In this document: piece by piece, positions 1 to 7,845 of the stretch
Position numbering within the stretch: position 1 is the first letter of the stretch
How the letters are laid out: every line of letters starts with the position of its first letter
NCBI GenBank assembly: GCA_007695365.1
Contig: REDV01000097.1
Span: 1-45,170, forward strand
DNA length: 45,170 nucleotides
Origin: Cryomorphaceae bacterium
GTDB lineage: Bacteria; Bacteroidota; Bacteroidia; Flavobacteriales_D; SKUL01
Direction of reading: 5' to 3'
Position numbers and translations under genes: made by a program
The notes under the pieces: model-generated
The model's database searches: none
What the model was told of the DNA's origin: nothing
The model's input: the letters and a program-made list of their open reading frames with translations, nothing else

Positions 1-3000
1 TGGCGCTCAGCACCAAAAGCTCCGGATTGCGCGTATCGAGGTCAATCCAGTCTTCGAGGGTCAGTGAATTCTGTGAATTACCGGCGGCATCCTGCGCAAA
101 GCCTACTGTAATGTTAATATCTTCCACTTCAACATTCTGGTCGGTTACGTTGAACCTTGCTTCAAAGGTGGAGTCGTTTACCCACTCGCTGGCAATGAAA
201 TTAAAACTAACTGAGTTGGATATTGTTACGTCTGCCGAGAGGCTAACCACAGGATTCTGCAATTGGTTCATGGGCTCGTCATAAGCAATGAGCACCTGAA
301 AGCCAGAGGAGCCTACATCACTATCGGAGATGATTGCCGAAGAAGGCTGCAACTCCGTAACACTCGGCCTTTTGGTATCAATAATAAAAAGGTCATCGTA
401 GGTTGTTTCCATCAGGTTATTACCCGCTAAATCGCGGAAGTTGGACACTGTAAGTACAATATCGAAAAACTCGTTCTCCGGTGGAAGCAGGTTAAAAGCC
501 ATCCTGTAGTGATTGCCCTCAGTTCCCTGCCAACCTGTTGATACGTTGTTCAATGTCAGCGATGTTCCCATAGGATTATCGTTGGGGAAGCTGAACGAAG
601 GGGTAAGCGAAGTATTCATGGGCTCATCAAAGTACCAATCGAGAAACAGTGCATTGTTGTTGATTGCCTGGATATTCAGTACAGCATCGTTTACAACGAG
701 GTCGTCCAACAAAGGATTTTTTGTATCAATGCTAAACAAATCCAGCGTTTCAAAAGGCTCCTGCCCGTTTCCTGCCGCATCCAACACACCGAGTACTTGG
801 ATACCGATATCCTGAATTTCCTCGTTGTTGTCATTGAATTCAAAATGAGCTTCGAAAGTGGTTGTATTGATCCACTGGCTGTTGGACTCCGAATAGATGA
901 GTGTTTCACTCAAATCAGCCGATGAAATAAATTCAATAACCGGCATCACCCCGGTATCACAAGCCTCATTGACGGTAATTGTTACCACAAAGTTGCCCTG
1001 GTTTGCCAACTGGTCGTTCAGAAGCATTTGGTTCAGCGCCACATTGGTTATCACAGGTCGATCTGTATCAATGATAAAGGGGTGCGACGATAAAAACACA
1101 TTCTGCACGTTACCCATTTCGTTGGTGGCATCGTCAATGCGGATTATGATATTGTCGAGTTTCTCATTTCCGTTGAGGACTTCGTATTGAATTTCGTACA
1201 TGTTGCTATTCACCCATTCCGCAGAGATAAAGCTGAGGCTGTTTTCCAGTGGGTTGTCTTCCATGTACTCAACAGAAGGAAGCACATTGGTGTCCATTTC
1301 CTGGTCATAGGCAATGCTCAATGTAAGAGTAGAGCCAATATCCTCAATGTTGTATACTGGCTGATTGGGGGTGACATTCTCCACTGCGGGACGATCGGTA
1401 TTAAACAATGAGTTCGCGAAATTCACCGCGTCGGGCCCGATAACCATTCCCATGTACCTCCCGGGAATATCATCCACGGGTGGGTGAATTCCACCCCAGA
1501 TTCTGGAGAGGCTGCATTGGTCGGACGCATCGCGGTAGGTAGCCCATTGCAGCTTGATGGTTTCACTGGGCCCCACTTCAAACTCAAGAAATTCTTCTTG
1601 TTCGGCCACAAATTCGGCCATTCCTCCCGGGAAGTACGCATCGCCCGTAATCATTTCCAGTAACGAAGCAGCTGCACTCGAATAAGTGGAGTGCCCCGAC
1701 ACATATCCTGCAAATGGAGGAGTAACAAACGATGGGCGCTGGTATGGCCACCAGTTTTCACCCAGAACCCATCCTACTCCGGCATAATCAATCGGGTGGG
1801 TGGAGAATGAACCAGTGTAAGTAATGTAATCAGGGCCTCGCCAGGTGTACAATTTGATTTTACCTAGGTGTTCGTTGTTGTCGCCAGCCAGTGGATCTCC
1901 CTCTTCTACGGTTTCAACATATCCCGGGATAAGCGGCATTCCCGCAGGGTGGTAATTACTTGCCATAGAGTCGGTGCACTGTCCGCGCTCGCACATCCAA
2001 CGGATGGCAGAAACCGGGCGCAGGTAGTCGTAATATCCTTTTACGCTCCACGCAGAAACAGCAACATCATGCATGGCTCCTCCCAGGGCAAAATACATCT
2101 TCACTTCATATTCCAACTTGTCAAGTTCTTCGCCCACACCCATCCATTTATATTCAAAATCAGGATGATCAAACAGCGCACGGTTGATGATCTCATACCA
2201 GTGTCCGGGAGGTGTATAGGAGTCGGGGCCATCTGCCCAATACTCTGCCAAAATACGTGCGTAATCAGCGCGCTTTACGATTTGTGCTTCATAAGGCATT
2301 CCAGTAGCGGGATTTACCGGGTGCCCTTGACCCGGGTCGCCACCTTCAAAAAAGTTGTAGAAGTCTGCGTACTCTTCCCAACTCTGAGGGTACTGATAAT
2401 CAACATTCCCCATTCCTCCCGGCGATATATCCCACATAGTTTCGTCATCGGGGTCGAGGTGCGACTGCCACACCGAAACCATGGTAAAACCCCATTTATA
2501 TTGGCTCTCCAAACCAATATGCTCAGTGGTATCAATAAGTGCAACCGGTCCGGGGTCATGATAAACAGGCCACTCAAAACCATCTCGCTCATAAATCACT
2601 TTGTCTGCGTCTGTCATGGCGAAAGGCACCACATAACCCCATTCAGGGCTCAGGTGAGGAGGCGTTTCAGTGAGCGTGTCACCAGCTTGACCTAACTGAC
2701 CTGTTGCCAAGCTAATCGCCTGCCACCGATTGGGGTCAGACAAAGTAGGGTTACCGGGCGAATCTACCAGAATAGAATCATTGGCAGGCACATAAAACTG
2801 ATTGTTAAAATCATTGGGTTCGTTTGAGCCGTCCTGCTGTCCAAAAGCAATCATCTGCTGGGCAATATAGTTACCCAATTCGGCAGGGCCACCATTGATG
2901 TAATCGGCAGATGCATTGAAACGGTTGTAGCCCTTTTCATCCATTAATGCATTGATACGAGGCATCATGAATGAGAATGCAAAAGAATTCTGAAAGCGAA

Positions 3001-3358
3001 AAAACAGCATACGATAGGCTGCGAAACTGATGGCTTCTTCGCGATATGCCTTCAGCGTTTCTGCATCTTCGGGGATGGCTACACCATTAAAAACACTGGT
3101 GTATTCGCCCCGGGTTTGCCCCAGCAGCCAGCAATCGTGATTTTGATCGTAGGCGGCCCAGGCGTCGTACATGGCAGCACTTATGTGAAAAAGGTTGCGG
3201 GCGTGCACAGTTGGCCTTGCAACGTCGTTGGTTATGGCGAAAAGCAACTCTTCGTTCCATTCTCTGGCAACGGTGTGCTCCTGCGCCTGAAGTACATTTC
3301 CAATCATCAAAAGCGGAAGCAGCCAGAGTTTCCGTACATTCTTCATTACAGTTTTCAT
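1..3358 (-). CDS. Secreted vanadium-dependent haloperoxidase/PAP2-superfamily protein with Ig-like repeat tail (partial, 3' end outside window)
   Basis: The frame is open from an ATG at 3358 to the left edge (about 1119 codons seen). A signal peptide of about 25 residues ends near LQAQ. The three vanadate/phosphate-binding motifs of the vanadium haloperoxidase-PAP2 superfamily are present: K-x6-RP (KGYYDYLRP, about residue 440), SGH (YVSGHSTYS, about 553) and SR-x3-G-x-H (SRIWGGIHPPVD, about 619). From about residue 655 the protein becomes repeats of about 112 residues. Each starts with a T/IDT(D/K)xP-like motif (near 1395, 1060, 727, 385 and 45) and resembles a bacterial Ig-like domain. The family oxidises halides with peroxide or hydrolyses phosphoesters; which applies cannot be told from sequence. 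A T9SS sorting domain may lie beyond the edge. An in-frame ATG at 3376 is an alternative start. Confidence 0.85.
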   Translation of the reverse strand, partial: MKTVMKNVRKLWLLPLLMIGNVLQAQEHTVAREWNEELLFAITNDVARPTVHARNLFHISAAMYDAWAAYDQNHDCWLLGQTRGEYTSVFNGVAIPEDAETLKAYREEAISFAAYRMLFFRFQNSFAFSFMMPRINALMDEKGYNRFNASADYINGGPAELGNYIAQQMIAFGQQDGSNEPNDFNNQFYVPANDSILVDSPGNPTLSDPNRWQAISLATGQLGQAGDTLTETPPHLSPEWGYVVPFAMTDADKVIYERDGFEWPVYHDPGPVALIDTTEHIGLESQYKWGFTMVSVWQSHLDPDDETMWDISPGGMGNVDYQYPQSWEEYADFYNFFEGGDPGQGHPVNPATGMPYEAQIVKRADYARILAEYWADGPDSYTPPGHWYEIINRALFDHPDFEYKWMGVGEELDKLEYEVKMYFALGGAMHDVAVSAWSVKGYYDYLRPVSAIRWMCERGQCTDSMASNYHPAGMPLIPGYVETVEEGDPLAGDNNEHLGKIKLYTWRGPDYITYTGSFSTHPIDYAGVGWVLGENWWPYQRPSFVTPPFAGYVSGHSTYSSAAASLLEMITGDAYFPGGMAEFVAEQEEFLEFEVGPSETIKLQWATYRDASDQCSLSRIWGGIHPPVDDIPGRYMGMVIGPDAVNFANSLFNTDRPAVENVTPNQPVYNIEDIGSTLTLSIAYDQEMDTNVLPSVEYMEDNPLENSLSFISAEWVNSNMYEIQYEVLNGNEKLDNIIIRIDDATNEMGNVQNVFLSSHPFIIDTDRPVITNVALNQMLLNDQLANQGNFVVTITVNEACDTGVMPVIEFISSADLSETLIYSESNSQWINTTTFEAHFEFNDNNEEIQDIGIQVLGVLDAAGNGQEPFETLDLFSIDTKNPLLDDLVVNDAVLNIQAINNNALFLDWYFDEPMNTSLTPSFSFPNDNPMGTSLTLNNVSTGWQGTEGNHYRMAFNLLPPENEFFDIVLTVSNFRDLAGNNLMETTYDDLFIIDTKRPSVTELQPSSAIISDSDVGSSGFQVLIAYDEPMNQLQNPVVSLSADVTISNSVSFNFIASEWVNDSTFEARFNVTDQNVEVEDINITVGFAQDAAGNSQNSLTLEDWIDLDTRNPELLVLSA

Positions 3359-3521
3359 GGTAGAGGTTTGGTTCATTTGATTTGATAATTGATAATGCAG
3401 TTTGGACTGGGCACTTGTTTGGACAGACGTGAAGTAAACGAAATGGTTGTGCACCATTGTCAGGTTTTCCTTTCGTCGGCACTCAGCAAGCTTTCAACTA
3501 CACCTCGGTTAGTTTTGTCGC

Positions 3522-3529
3522 CAAATTTA
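3522..3529 (-). promoter_or_regulatory. Candidate -7 box (TAAATTTG) for the haloperoxidase gene
   Basis: On the minus strand this reads TAAATTTG and matches the Bacteroidota -7 consensus TAnnTTTG. It would give a leader of about 155 nt before the start at 3358. No clear -33 box was seen. The rest of 3359-3744 holds only this box and a doubtful small plus-strand ORF. Confidence 0.35.
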
Positions 3530-3608
3530 CATTTTTACCGATGAATCGGAAAATGACTTTGGTCAATTCTGTACGTGAAAAGCGGTAACAAAAGTTGCAT
3601 TTGATTTA

Positions 3609-3740
3609 ATGAACCTCCTCCTTCAGATGGGAAATCAACCAACTAAAGTTTATCGGCCTGACTACAAGAAACTGATTTCAGCCCATAACAGACGTGTCCA
3701 CAGGCTGGATGAAAGCGATTTGAGGGCTCCTGGGTATTAA
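3609..3740 (+). CDS. Possible 43-residue small protein (doubtful)
   Basis: A short ORF begins at ATG 3609 (alternative ATG 3627) and ends at TAA 3738-3740, four bases before the convergent SDR stop. The product is basic and hydrophilic (it contains KVYRPDYKKLI and HNRRVHRLDE), with no signal peptide or membrane segment. I do not recognise it. It is the only ORF of note in the 386-bp gap between two minus-strand genes. No convincing promoter or ribosome-binding site supports it, and it could be chance. Confidence 0.18.
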   Translation: MNLLLQMGNQPTKVYRPDYKKLISAHNRRVHRLDESDLRAPGY

Positions 3741-3744
3741 AGGT

Positions 3745-4500
3745 TTACTGCACCGTCCAGCCCCCATCCACGGCCAAAGCCTGTCCGGTAATGAAGGATG
3801 CAGCATCTGAACACAAGAACATCACGGTTTCTGCAACTTCTTCAGGGTCGCCGATTCTTCCCATGGGCTTCTTTTCCGCAAACTGCTTTTCTACTTCCTT
3901 GTCGTTTCCTGTGAAACGATCAATCATAGGCGTTCTGATGACGCCCGGGCAAACAGTATTCACACGAATCCCCTCTTTTGCATAATCCAATGCTACATTT
4001 TTACTGAGTCCAACCACACCATGTTTGGAGGCCACATAAGCGGGCATCCCACTAAAACCAACCAGTCCGGCAATGGATGCGTTGTTGACGATGGAGCCAC
4101 CACCCGTTTTCAACATTTCCGGAATCTGGTACTTCATGCAGAACCACACTCCTTTAAGGTTGATATTGATGGTTTTATCCCAGTTATCTGTGGTGCAATC
4201 AGCAGCGGGGCCAGGCATTCCTTCAATTCCGGCGTTGTTGAAAGCAAAATCAAGTCTGCCAAAATGTTTGATGGTTTGAGCCACCAGGTTTTTTACAGCT
4301 TCTTCGTCCGACACGTCGCACTGAACAAAGATGGATTCCCCTCCCAACTCTTTAATTTTGGCACCGGTTTCAACATCCTCCATCCAGTCTGACAACACCA
4401 CTTTAGCGCCTCGTTCAGCAAACGCAATGGCTGCGGCTTTACCAATTCCAAATGTGCTACCTGTAACGATAGCTACCTTGTCTTTAAAAATCTTGTCCAT
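3745..4500 (-). CDS. SDR-family NAD(P)-dependent oxidoreductase
   Basis: This 251-residue protein is a classical short-chain dehydrogenase/reductase of normal length. It has the nucleotide-binding motif TGSTFGIG (residues 13-20), NNAG (88-91), catalytic Ser142 and Tyr155-x3-Lys159 (YVASK), and the C-terminal TGQ-DGGW pattern of glucose-1-dehydrogenase/FabG-like enzymes. Asp38 at the end of beta-2 suggests a preference for NAD over NADP. The substrate cannot be assigned. It is the last gene of an apparent operon with ettA and a 28-residue peptide gene that ends 24 nt upstream. Confidence 0.9.
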   Translation of the reverse strand: MDKIFKDKVAIVTGSTFGIGKAAAIAFAERGAKVVLSDWMEDVETGAKIKELGGESIFVQCDVSDEEAVKNLVAQTIKHFGRLDFAFNNAGIEGMPGPAADCTTDNWDKTININLKGVWFCMKYQIPEMLKTGGGSIVNNASIAGLVGFSGMPAYVASKHGVVGLSKNVALDYAKEGIRVNTVCPGVIRTPMIDRFTGNDKEVEKQFAEKKPMGRIGDPEEVAETVMFLCSDAASFITGQALAVDGGWTVQ

Positions 4501-4524
4501 TTTATGCTATTATTTGATTTTGTG

Positions 4525-4611
4525 TCACCTATTCCTATAAAACTGCCTGTAAACAAGCCACGCAAACCAGCCGATCAATAGCAGCACTCCGATGTTTCGC
4601 ACCCAAATCAT
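4525..4611 (-). CDS. 28-residue single-span membrane peptide overlapping ettA
   Basis: A small gene overlaps the ettA stop by four bases (ATGA) and ends with TGA at 4525-4527. It encodes 28 residues. After MIWVRN comes a hydrophobic stretch of about 17 residues (IGVLLLIGWFAWLVYRQ) and then a basic tail (FYRNR), the pattern of a single transmembrane helix with a positively charged end. The ATGA overlap implies translational coupling to ettA. The SDR gene starts 24 nt further on. Its family is unknown to me. The existence call rests on the coupling, the clean membrane pattern and its exact fit between two genes. Confidence 0.5.
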   Translation of the reverse strand: MIWVRNIGVLLLIGWFAWLVYRQFYRNR

Positions 4612-6296
4612 CCGCGTACGAGCTTCTTGTACTTGATGCGCTGAGGCACCAAATCTCCGAGGCGTTTTTTGCGGTTTTCTTCGTATTCGCTATAAGTGCC
4701 TTCAAAAAAGTACACAGACGAATTGCCTTCGAATGCGAGAATGTGGGTACAGATGCGGTCCAGGAACCAGCGGTCGTGAGAGATGACCACTGCACAGCCG
4801 GCAAAGTTGGATATCCCCTCTTCCAGTGCGCGCAGCGTATTTACGTCCAAATCGTTGGTAGGCTCATCGAGCAATAACACGTTGGCTTCTTGTTTCAATG
4901 TCATGGCCAGGTGCAGGCGGTTGCGTTCACCACCTGATAATACGCTAACTTTTTTGCCCTGATCAGAGCCCTGAAAGTTGAAACGCGATACGTATGCCCG
5001 GGAGTTGATAGACATTCCGCCGATTTCAATAATCTCGTTTCCTCCGGAAATCACGTCGAACACGGATTTATTCGGGTCAAGATCTTTGTGGGTCTGATCT
5101 ACGTAGGCAATTTCCACGGTTTCGCCTATTTTAATATGTCCGGCGTCGGGCTTTTCTTCGCCCATGATGATTTTGAAAAGAGTGGATTTACCTGCTCCGT
5201 TCGGGCCTATTACACCCACAATACCGGCCGGTGGAAGTCTGAAATTGAGGTCTTCATACAGCAGTTTGTCGCCATAGGCCTTGGTGAGCCCCACGGCTTC
5301 GATGACCTCTGAACCCAATCGCGGACCATTGGGAATGGGCAGCTCGAGTCGCGCTTCTTTCTCTTTCACATCAGCGTTGAGCATTTGCTCGTAGTTACTC
5401 AAACGAGCCTTGTTCTTGGCGTGACGCCCTTTGGGATTGGTGCGCACCCAGTCCAATTCACTCTCAAGCATTTTGCGGCGTTTGCTGGCATGCTTTTCTT
5501 CCTGAGCCAGTCGCTTGGATTTTTGATCGAGCCATGAGCTGTAGTTTCCTTTCCACGGAATGCCCTCTCCGCGATCGAGTTCCAGTATCCAGCCGGCCAC
5601 ATTGTCGAGGAAGTAGCGGTCGTGGGTAACGCAAATCACCGTTCCCTTGTACTGTGCAAGGTGCTGCTCCAACCAATCTACCGACTCGGCGTCGAGGTGG
5701 TTGGTAGGCTCGTCCAGCAGTAGCACATCGGGTTGTTTCAACAGCAAACGGCACAAAGCAACCCGACGACGTTCACCTCCGGAGAGATTCTTCACGGGGG
5801 TATCACCTTCGGGGGTTCGCAACGCATCCATGGCCACGCTCAATTTGTGGTCGAGATCCCATCCGCCCAGGGCTTCTATTTTGTCTTGCACTTCAGCCTG
5901 ACGGTCAATGAGTTTTTGCATTTTGTCGGGATCGTTGAGCACCTCTTCATCACCAAATTTCATATTGATGTCTTCGTACTCTTTCAACACGTCCACTACT
6001 TCCTGAACACCCTCTTCCACGATCTCGCGCACAGTTTTGTTGTCGTCGAGTTGCGGCTCTTGCGAGAGCATACCAACAGTGTATCCATCGCTCCAGACCA
6101 CTTCACCCTGAAACTGCTGGTCTTCTCCGGCAATGATGCGCATCACGGTTGATTTACCGGCACCGTTTGCACCGATGATACCAATCTTAGCTCCGTAGTA
6201 AAAGGAGAGGTAGATGTCTTTGAGAATATGTTTGCCTGCCGGTGTGGTCTTGTTGACCTTCACCATCGAAAAAATCACTTTTTTATCGTCTGACAT
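4608..6296 (-). CDS. ettA: Energy-dependent translational throttle protein EttA (ABC-F ATPase)
   Basis: This 562-residue protein is close to the length of E. coli EttA (about 555). It has two ABC ATPase domains without membrane segments. Domain 1 has Walker A GANGAGKS, signature LSGGERRR and Walker B LLLDEPTNHLD. A basic linker rich in Lys/Arg follows (around KSKRLAQEEKHASKRRK and NPKGRHAKNKARL). Domain 2 has GPNGAGKS, LSGGERNR and LLLDEPTNDLD. ABC-F proteins of this type bind the ribosomal E site and gate early elongation according to the ATP/ADP ratio. It is the first gene of an operon with the 28-residue peptide (ATGA overlap) and the SDR, and a TAACTTTG box lies 20 nt upstream. Confidence 0.95.
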   Translation of the reverse strand: MSDDKKVIFSMVKVNKTTPAGKHILKDIYLSFYYGAKIGIIGANGAGKSTVMRIIAGEDQQFQGEVVWSDGYTVGMLSQEPQLDDNKTVREIVEEGVQEVVDVLKEYEDINMKFGDEEVLNDPDKMQKLIDRQAEVQDKIEALGGWDLDHKLSVAMDALRTPEGDTPVKNLSGGERRRVALCRLLLKQPDVLLLDEPTNHLDAESVDWLEQHLAQYKGTVICVTHDRYFLDNVAGWILELDRGEGIPWKGNYSSWLDQKSKRLAQEEKHASKRRKMLESELDWVRTNPKGRHAKNKARLSNYEQMLNADVKEKEARLELPIPNGPRLGSEVIEAVGLTKAYGDKLLYEDLNFRLPPAGIVGVIGPNGAGKSTLFKIIMGEEKPDAGHIKIGETVEIAYVDQTHKDLDPNKSVFDVISGGNEIIEIGGMSINSRAYVSRFNFQGSDQGKKVSVLSGGERNRLHLAMTLKQEANVLLLDEPTNDLDVNTLRALEEGISNFAGCAVVISHDRWFLDRICTHILAFEGNSSVYFFEGTYSEYEENRKKRLGDLVPQRIKYKKLVRG

Positions 6297-6315
6297 GGTT
6301 GTCTTGTTTGTTGGA

Positions 6316-6323
6316 CAAAGTTA
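6316..6323 (-). promoter_or_regulatory. -7 box of ettA operon (TAACTTTG)
   Basis: The minus strand reads TAACTTTG, an exact TAnnTTTG match, about 20 nt before the ettA ATG. Confidence 0.5.
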
Positions 6324-6347
6324 GCGAATGAGAAACGGAAAGCCAGA

Positions 6348-7253
6348 TCAGGCACCTACCTTATCGGTTTTTTTGTTGCGCGTTCGCTGCTGCTCGATAA
6401 AGCGGATGATCTCACCGGCAATATTCTTCCCTGTGGCTTCTTCAATTCCTTTCAGCCCCGGAGATGAATTAACCTCAAGCACCAGTGGTCCACGGTTGCT
6501 TCGAATCATATCTACACCGGCAACATTGAGCCCCATGGCCCTGGCCGCGTTCACAGCCAGCTGGCGCTCTTCTTTGGAAAGCCGAATACGGGTTGCATGC
6601 CCTCCGCGGTGCAAGTTGGAGCGAAACTCGCCCTCGGCACCCTGGCGTTTCATAGAGCCCACTACCTTTCCACCTACCACAAAGGCGCGAATATCGGCTC
6701 CTCCGGCTTCTTTGATAAACTCCTGAATGAGCATATTGGCGTTGAGTCCGTGAAAAGCCTCAATCACTGCATTGGCAGCTTTGCGTGTTTCGGCCAATAC
6801 CACTCCGATTCCCTGGGTTCCTTCCAGCAGCTTGATCACAACAGGCGCTCCACCGATTTCCTTGAGCAACGAATCAATCTGCCGTGGGTTACGGGCAAAA
6901 ATGGTTTTGGGAATGCCGATGTCATGCCGCGAAAAAATCTGCATGCTTCGAAGTTTATCACGCGAACGAACAATCGAGATGGAGGAGTTAGCCGCGAAGA
7001 CACCCATCATTTCAAATTGCCGCACTACCGCAGTTCCATACATGGTAACCGAGGCTCCAATTCGTGGAATAACAGCGTCGAATCCCTCCAGTCTTTGTCC
7101 GTTGAAATACACCATGGGGTTTTGCTTTTCCTTAATCATGGCACAATTCAGGTGATCGAGCACCACGGCTTCATGCCCCAGTTCCTGGGCTGCCTCCACC
7201 AATCGGCGGGTGCTGTAGAGTTTTGCGTTCCTCGACAGGATTGCAATTTTCAT
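6348..7253 (-). CDS. rimK: RimK-family alpha-L-glutamate ligase (ATP-grasp)
   Basis: The 301 residues match the RimK length and layout. An N-terminal pre-ATP-grasp domain starts MKIAILSRN and has a PRIGAS element. The ATP-grasp core has the [13 protein letters not shown] loop, the QEFI hinge and the metal-binding VDMIRS...[13 protein letters not shown] segment. RimK adds glutamate to the C-terminus of ribosomal protein S6 in enterobacteria; related ligases modify other acceptors. The start overlaps the stop of the upstream retropepsin-like gene by four bases, so the two are co-translated. RimK-peptidase pairing is known elsewhere (RimABK of Pseudomonas), which supports a shared modification/trimming role. 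The exact acceptor here is inferred. Confidence 0.9.
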   Translation of the reverse strand: MKIAILSRNAKLYSTRRLVEAAQELGHEAVVLDHLNCAMIKEKQNPMVYFNGQRLEGFDAVIPRIGASVTMYGTAVVRQFEMMGVFAANSSISIVRSRDKLRSMQIFSRHDIGIPKTIFARNPRQIDSLLKEIGGAPVVIKLLEGTQGIGVVLAETRKAANAVIEAFHGLNANMLIQEFIKEAGGADIRAFVVGGKVVGSMKRQGAEGEFRSNLHRGGHATRIRLSKEERQLAVNAARAMGLNVAGVDMIRSNRGPLVLEVNSSPGLKGIEEATGKNIAGEIIRFIEQQRTRNKKTDKVGA

Positions 7254-7711
7254 TCAATCAATTTTTTAGAAGTCTTAACTGTGTAACTTTTGCTCACATC
7301 CACCTGAAAGCGGTTGCGCAGAAACCTTCGCCCCAACAAAGCTGCAAAATTCATATCCGAGCGGTTGGTGAGGGTAAATGGAGTGCGGTATTTCTGATCT
7401 CCAAACACAACCGTCAGCATTACGGAGAAGCGCTGCTGCACATGACCATTGGAGCTTCGAACCGAACGCCGTGAGAATTTGGGAAAACGCACCACCATTC
7501 GTGAATTTTTGGAAAACTGAACGCACAGAACCTCCTTGCGCTTCATTTTTTCTACATGAGCTGAAAAGCAATGCAACGCCGACGTTTTGGCACCCGTATC
7601 CACACGTGCCACAAACGGCGCTTTACGCACGTCGGGCAGATAGATACGCTCTTTACCCCCAATAGTGAGCAATTGGGGCTGAATGTCGGATTGATTGGCA
7701 ATAGCGTCCAT
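7250..7711 (-). CDS. Retropepsin-like aspartic peptidase of the RimB/'Zn_protease' type
   Basis: This 153-residue protein carries the aspartic-protease signature DTGAKTSAL (Asp38-Thr39-Gly40-Ala41) and a C-terminal LLGRRFL motif typical of PF05618 proteins. These were once called ATP-dependent zinc proteases and are now viewed as single-domain retropepsins. It overlaps rimK by ATGA. The known RimB-RimK association suggests it processes RimK-modified proteins or polyglutamate; that role is inferred from family and context. A TACCTTTG box lies only nine bases before the chosen ATG, so the transcript may be nearly leaderless. Alternatively, the promoter is elsewhere. Confidence 0.85.
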   Translation of the reverse strand: MDAIANQSDIQPQLLTIGGKERIYLPDVRKAPFVARVDTGAKTSALHCFSAHVEKMKRKEVLCVQFSKNSRMVVRFPKFSRRSVRSSNGHVQQRFSVMLTVVFGDQKYRTPFTLTNRSDMNFAALLGRRFLRNRFQVDVSKSYTVKTSKKLIE

Positions 7712-7719
7712 GAGCGCTT

Positions 7720-7727
7720 CAAAGGTA
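7720..7727 (-). promoter_or_regulatory. -7 box upstream of the retropepsin/rimK pair (TACCTTTG)
   Basis: The minus strand reads TACCTTTG, an exact consensus match ending nine bases before the ATG at 7711. This predicts a very short or absent leader. Confidence 0.35.
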
Positions 7728-7845
7728 TCTCTTTTTCGATAAGCTTCATGAAGGTTTGACTGTCAATCAAGGAAAGTGAAATCAATCAAAAAACGGTAAC
7801 TCAGGCCCCATCGCTGTCGTATAAATCCTCAAGTATGTTCCGGGA

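Noticed and set aside
1868-2695. 275-residue plus-strand ORF
   Set aside because: Antisense to the haloperoxidase gene, whose motifs are clear on the minus strand; no signature of its own.
3087-3482. 131-residue minus-strand ORF around the haloperoxidase start
   Set aside because: Different frame from the haloperoxidase; it overlaps the signal-peptide region and has no recognisable content.
4535-4804. 89-residue minus-strand ORF overlapping the ettA 3' end
   Set aside because: Out of frame with ettA and without hydrophobic or domain pattern; the 28-residue ORF in another frame fits the operon better.
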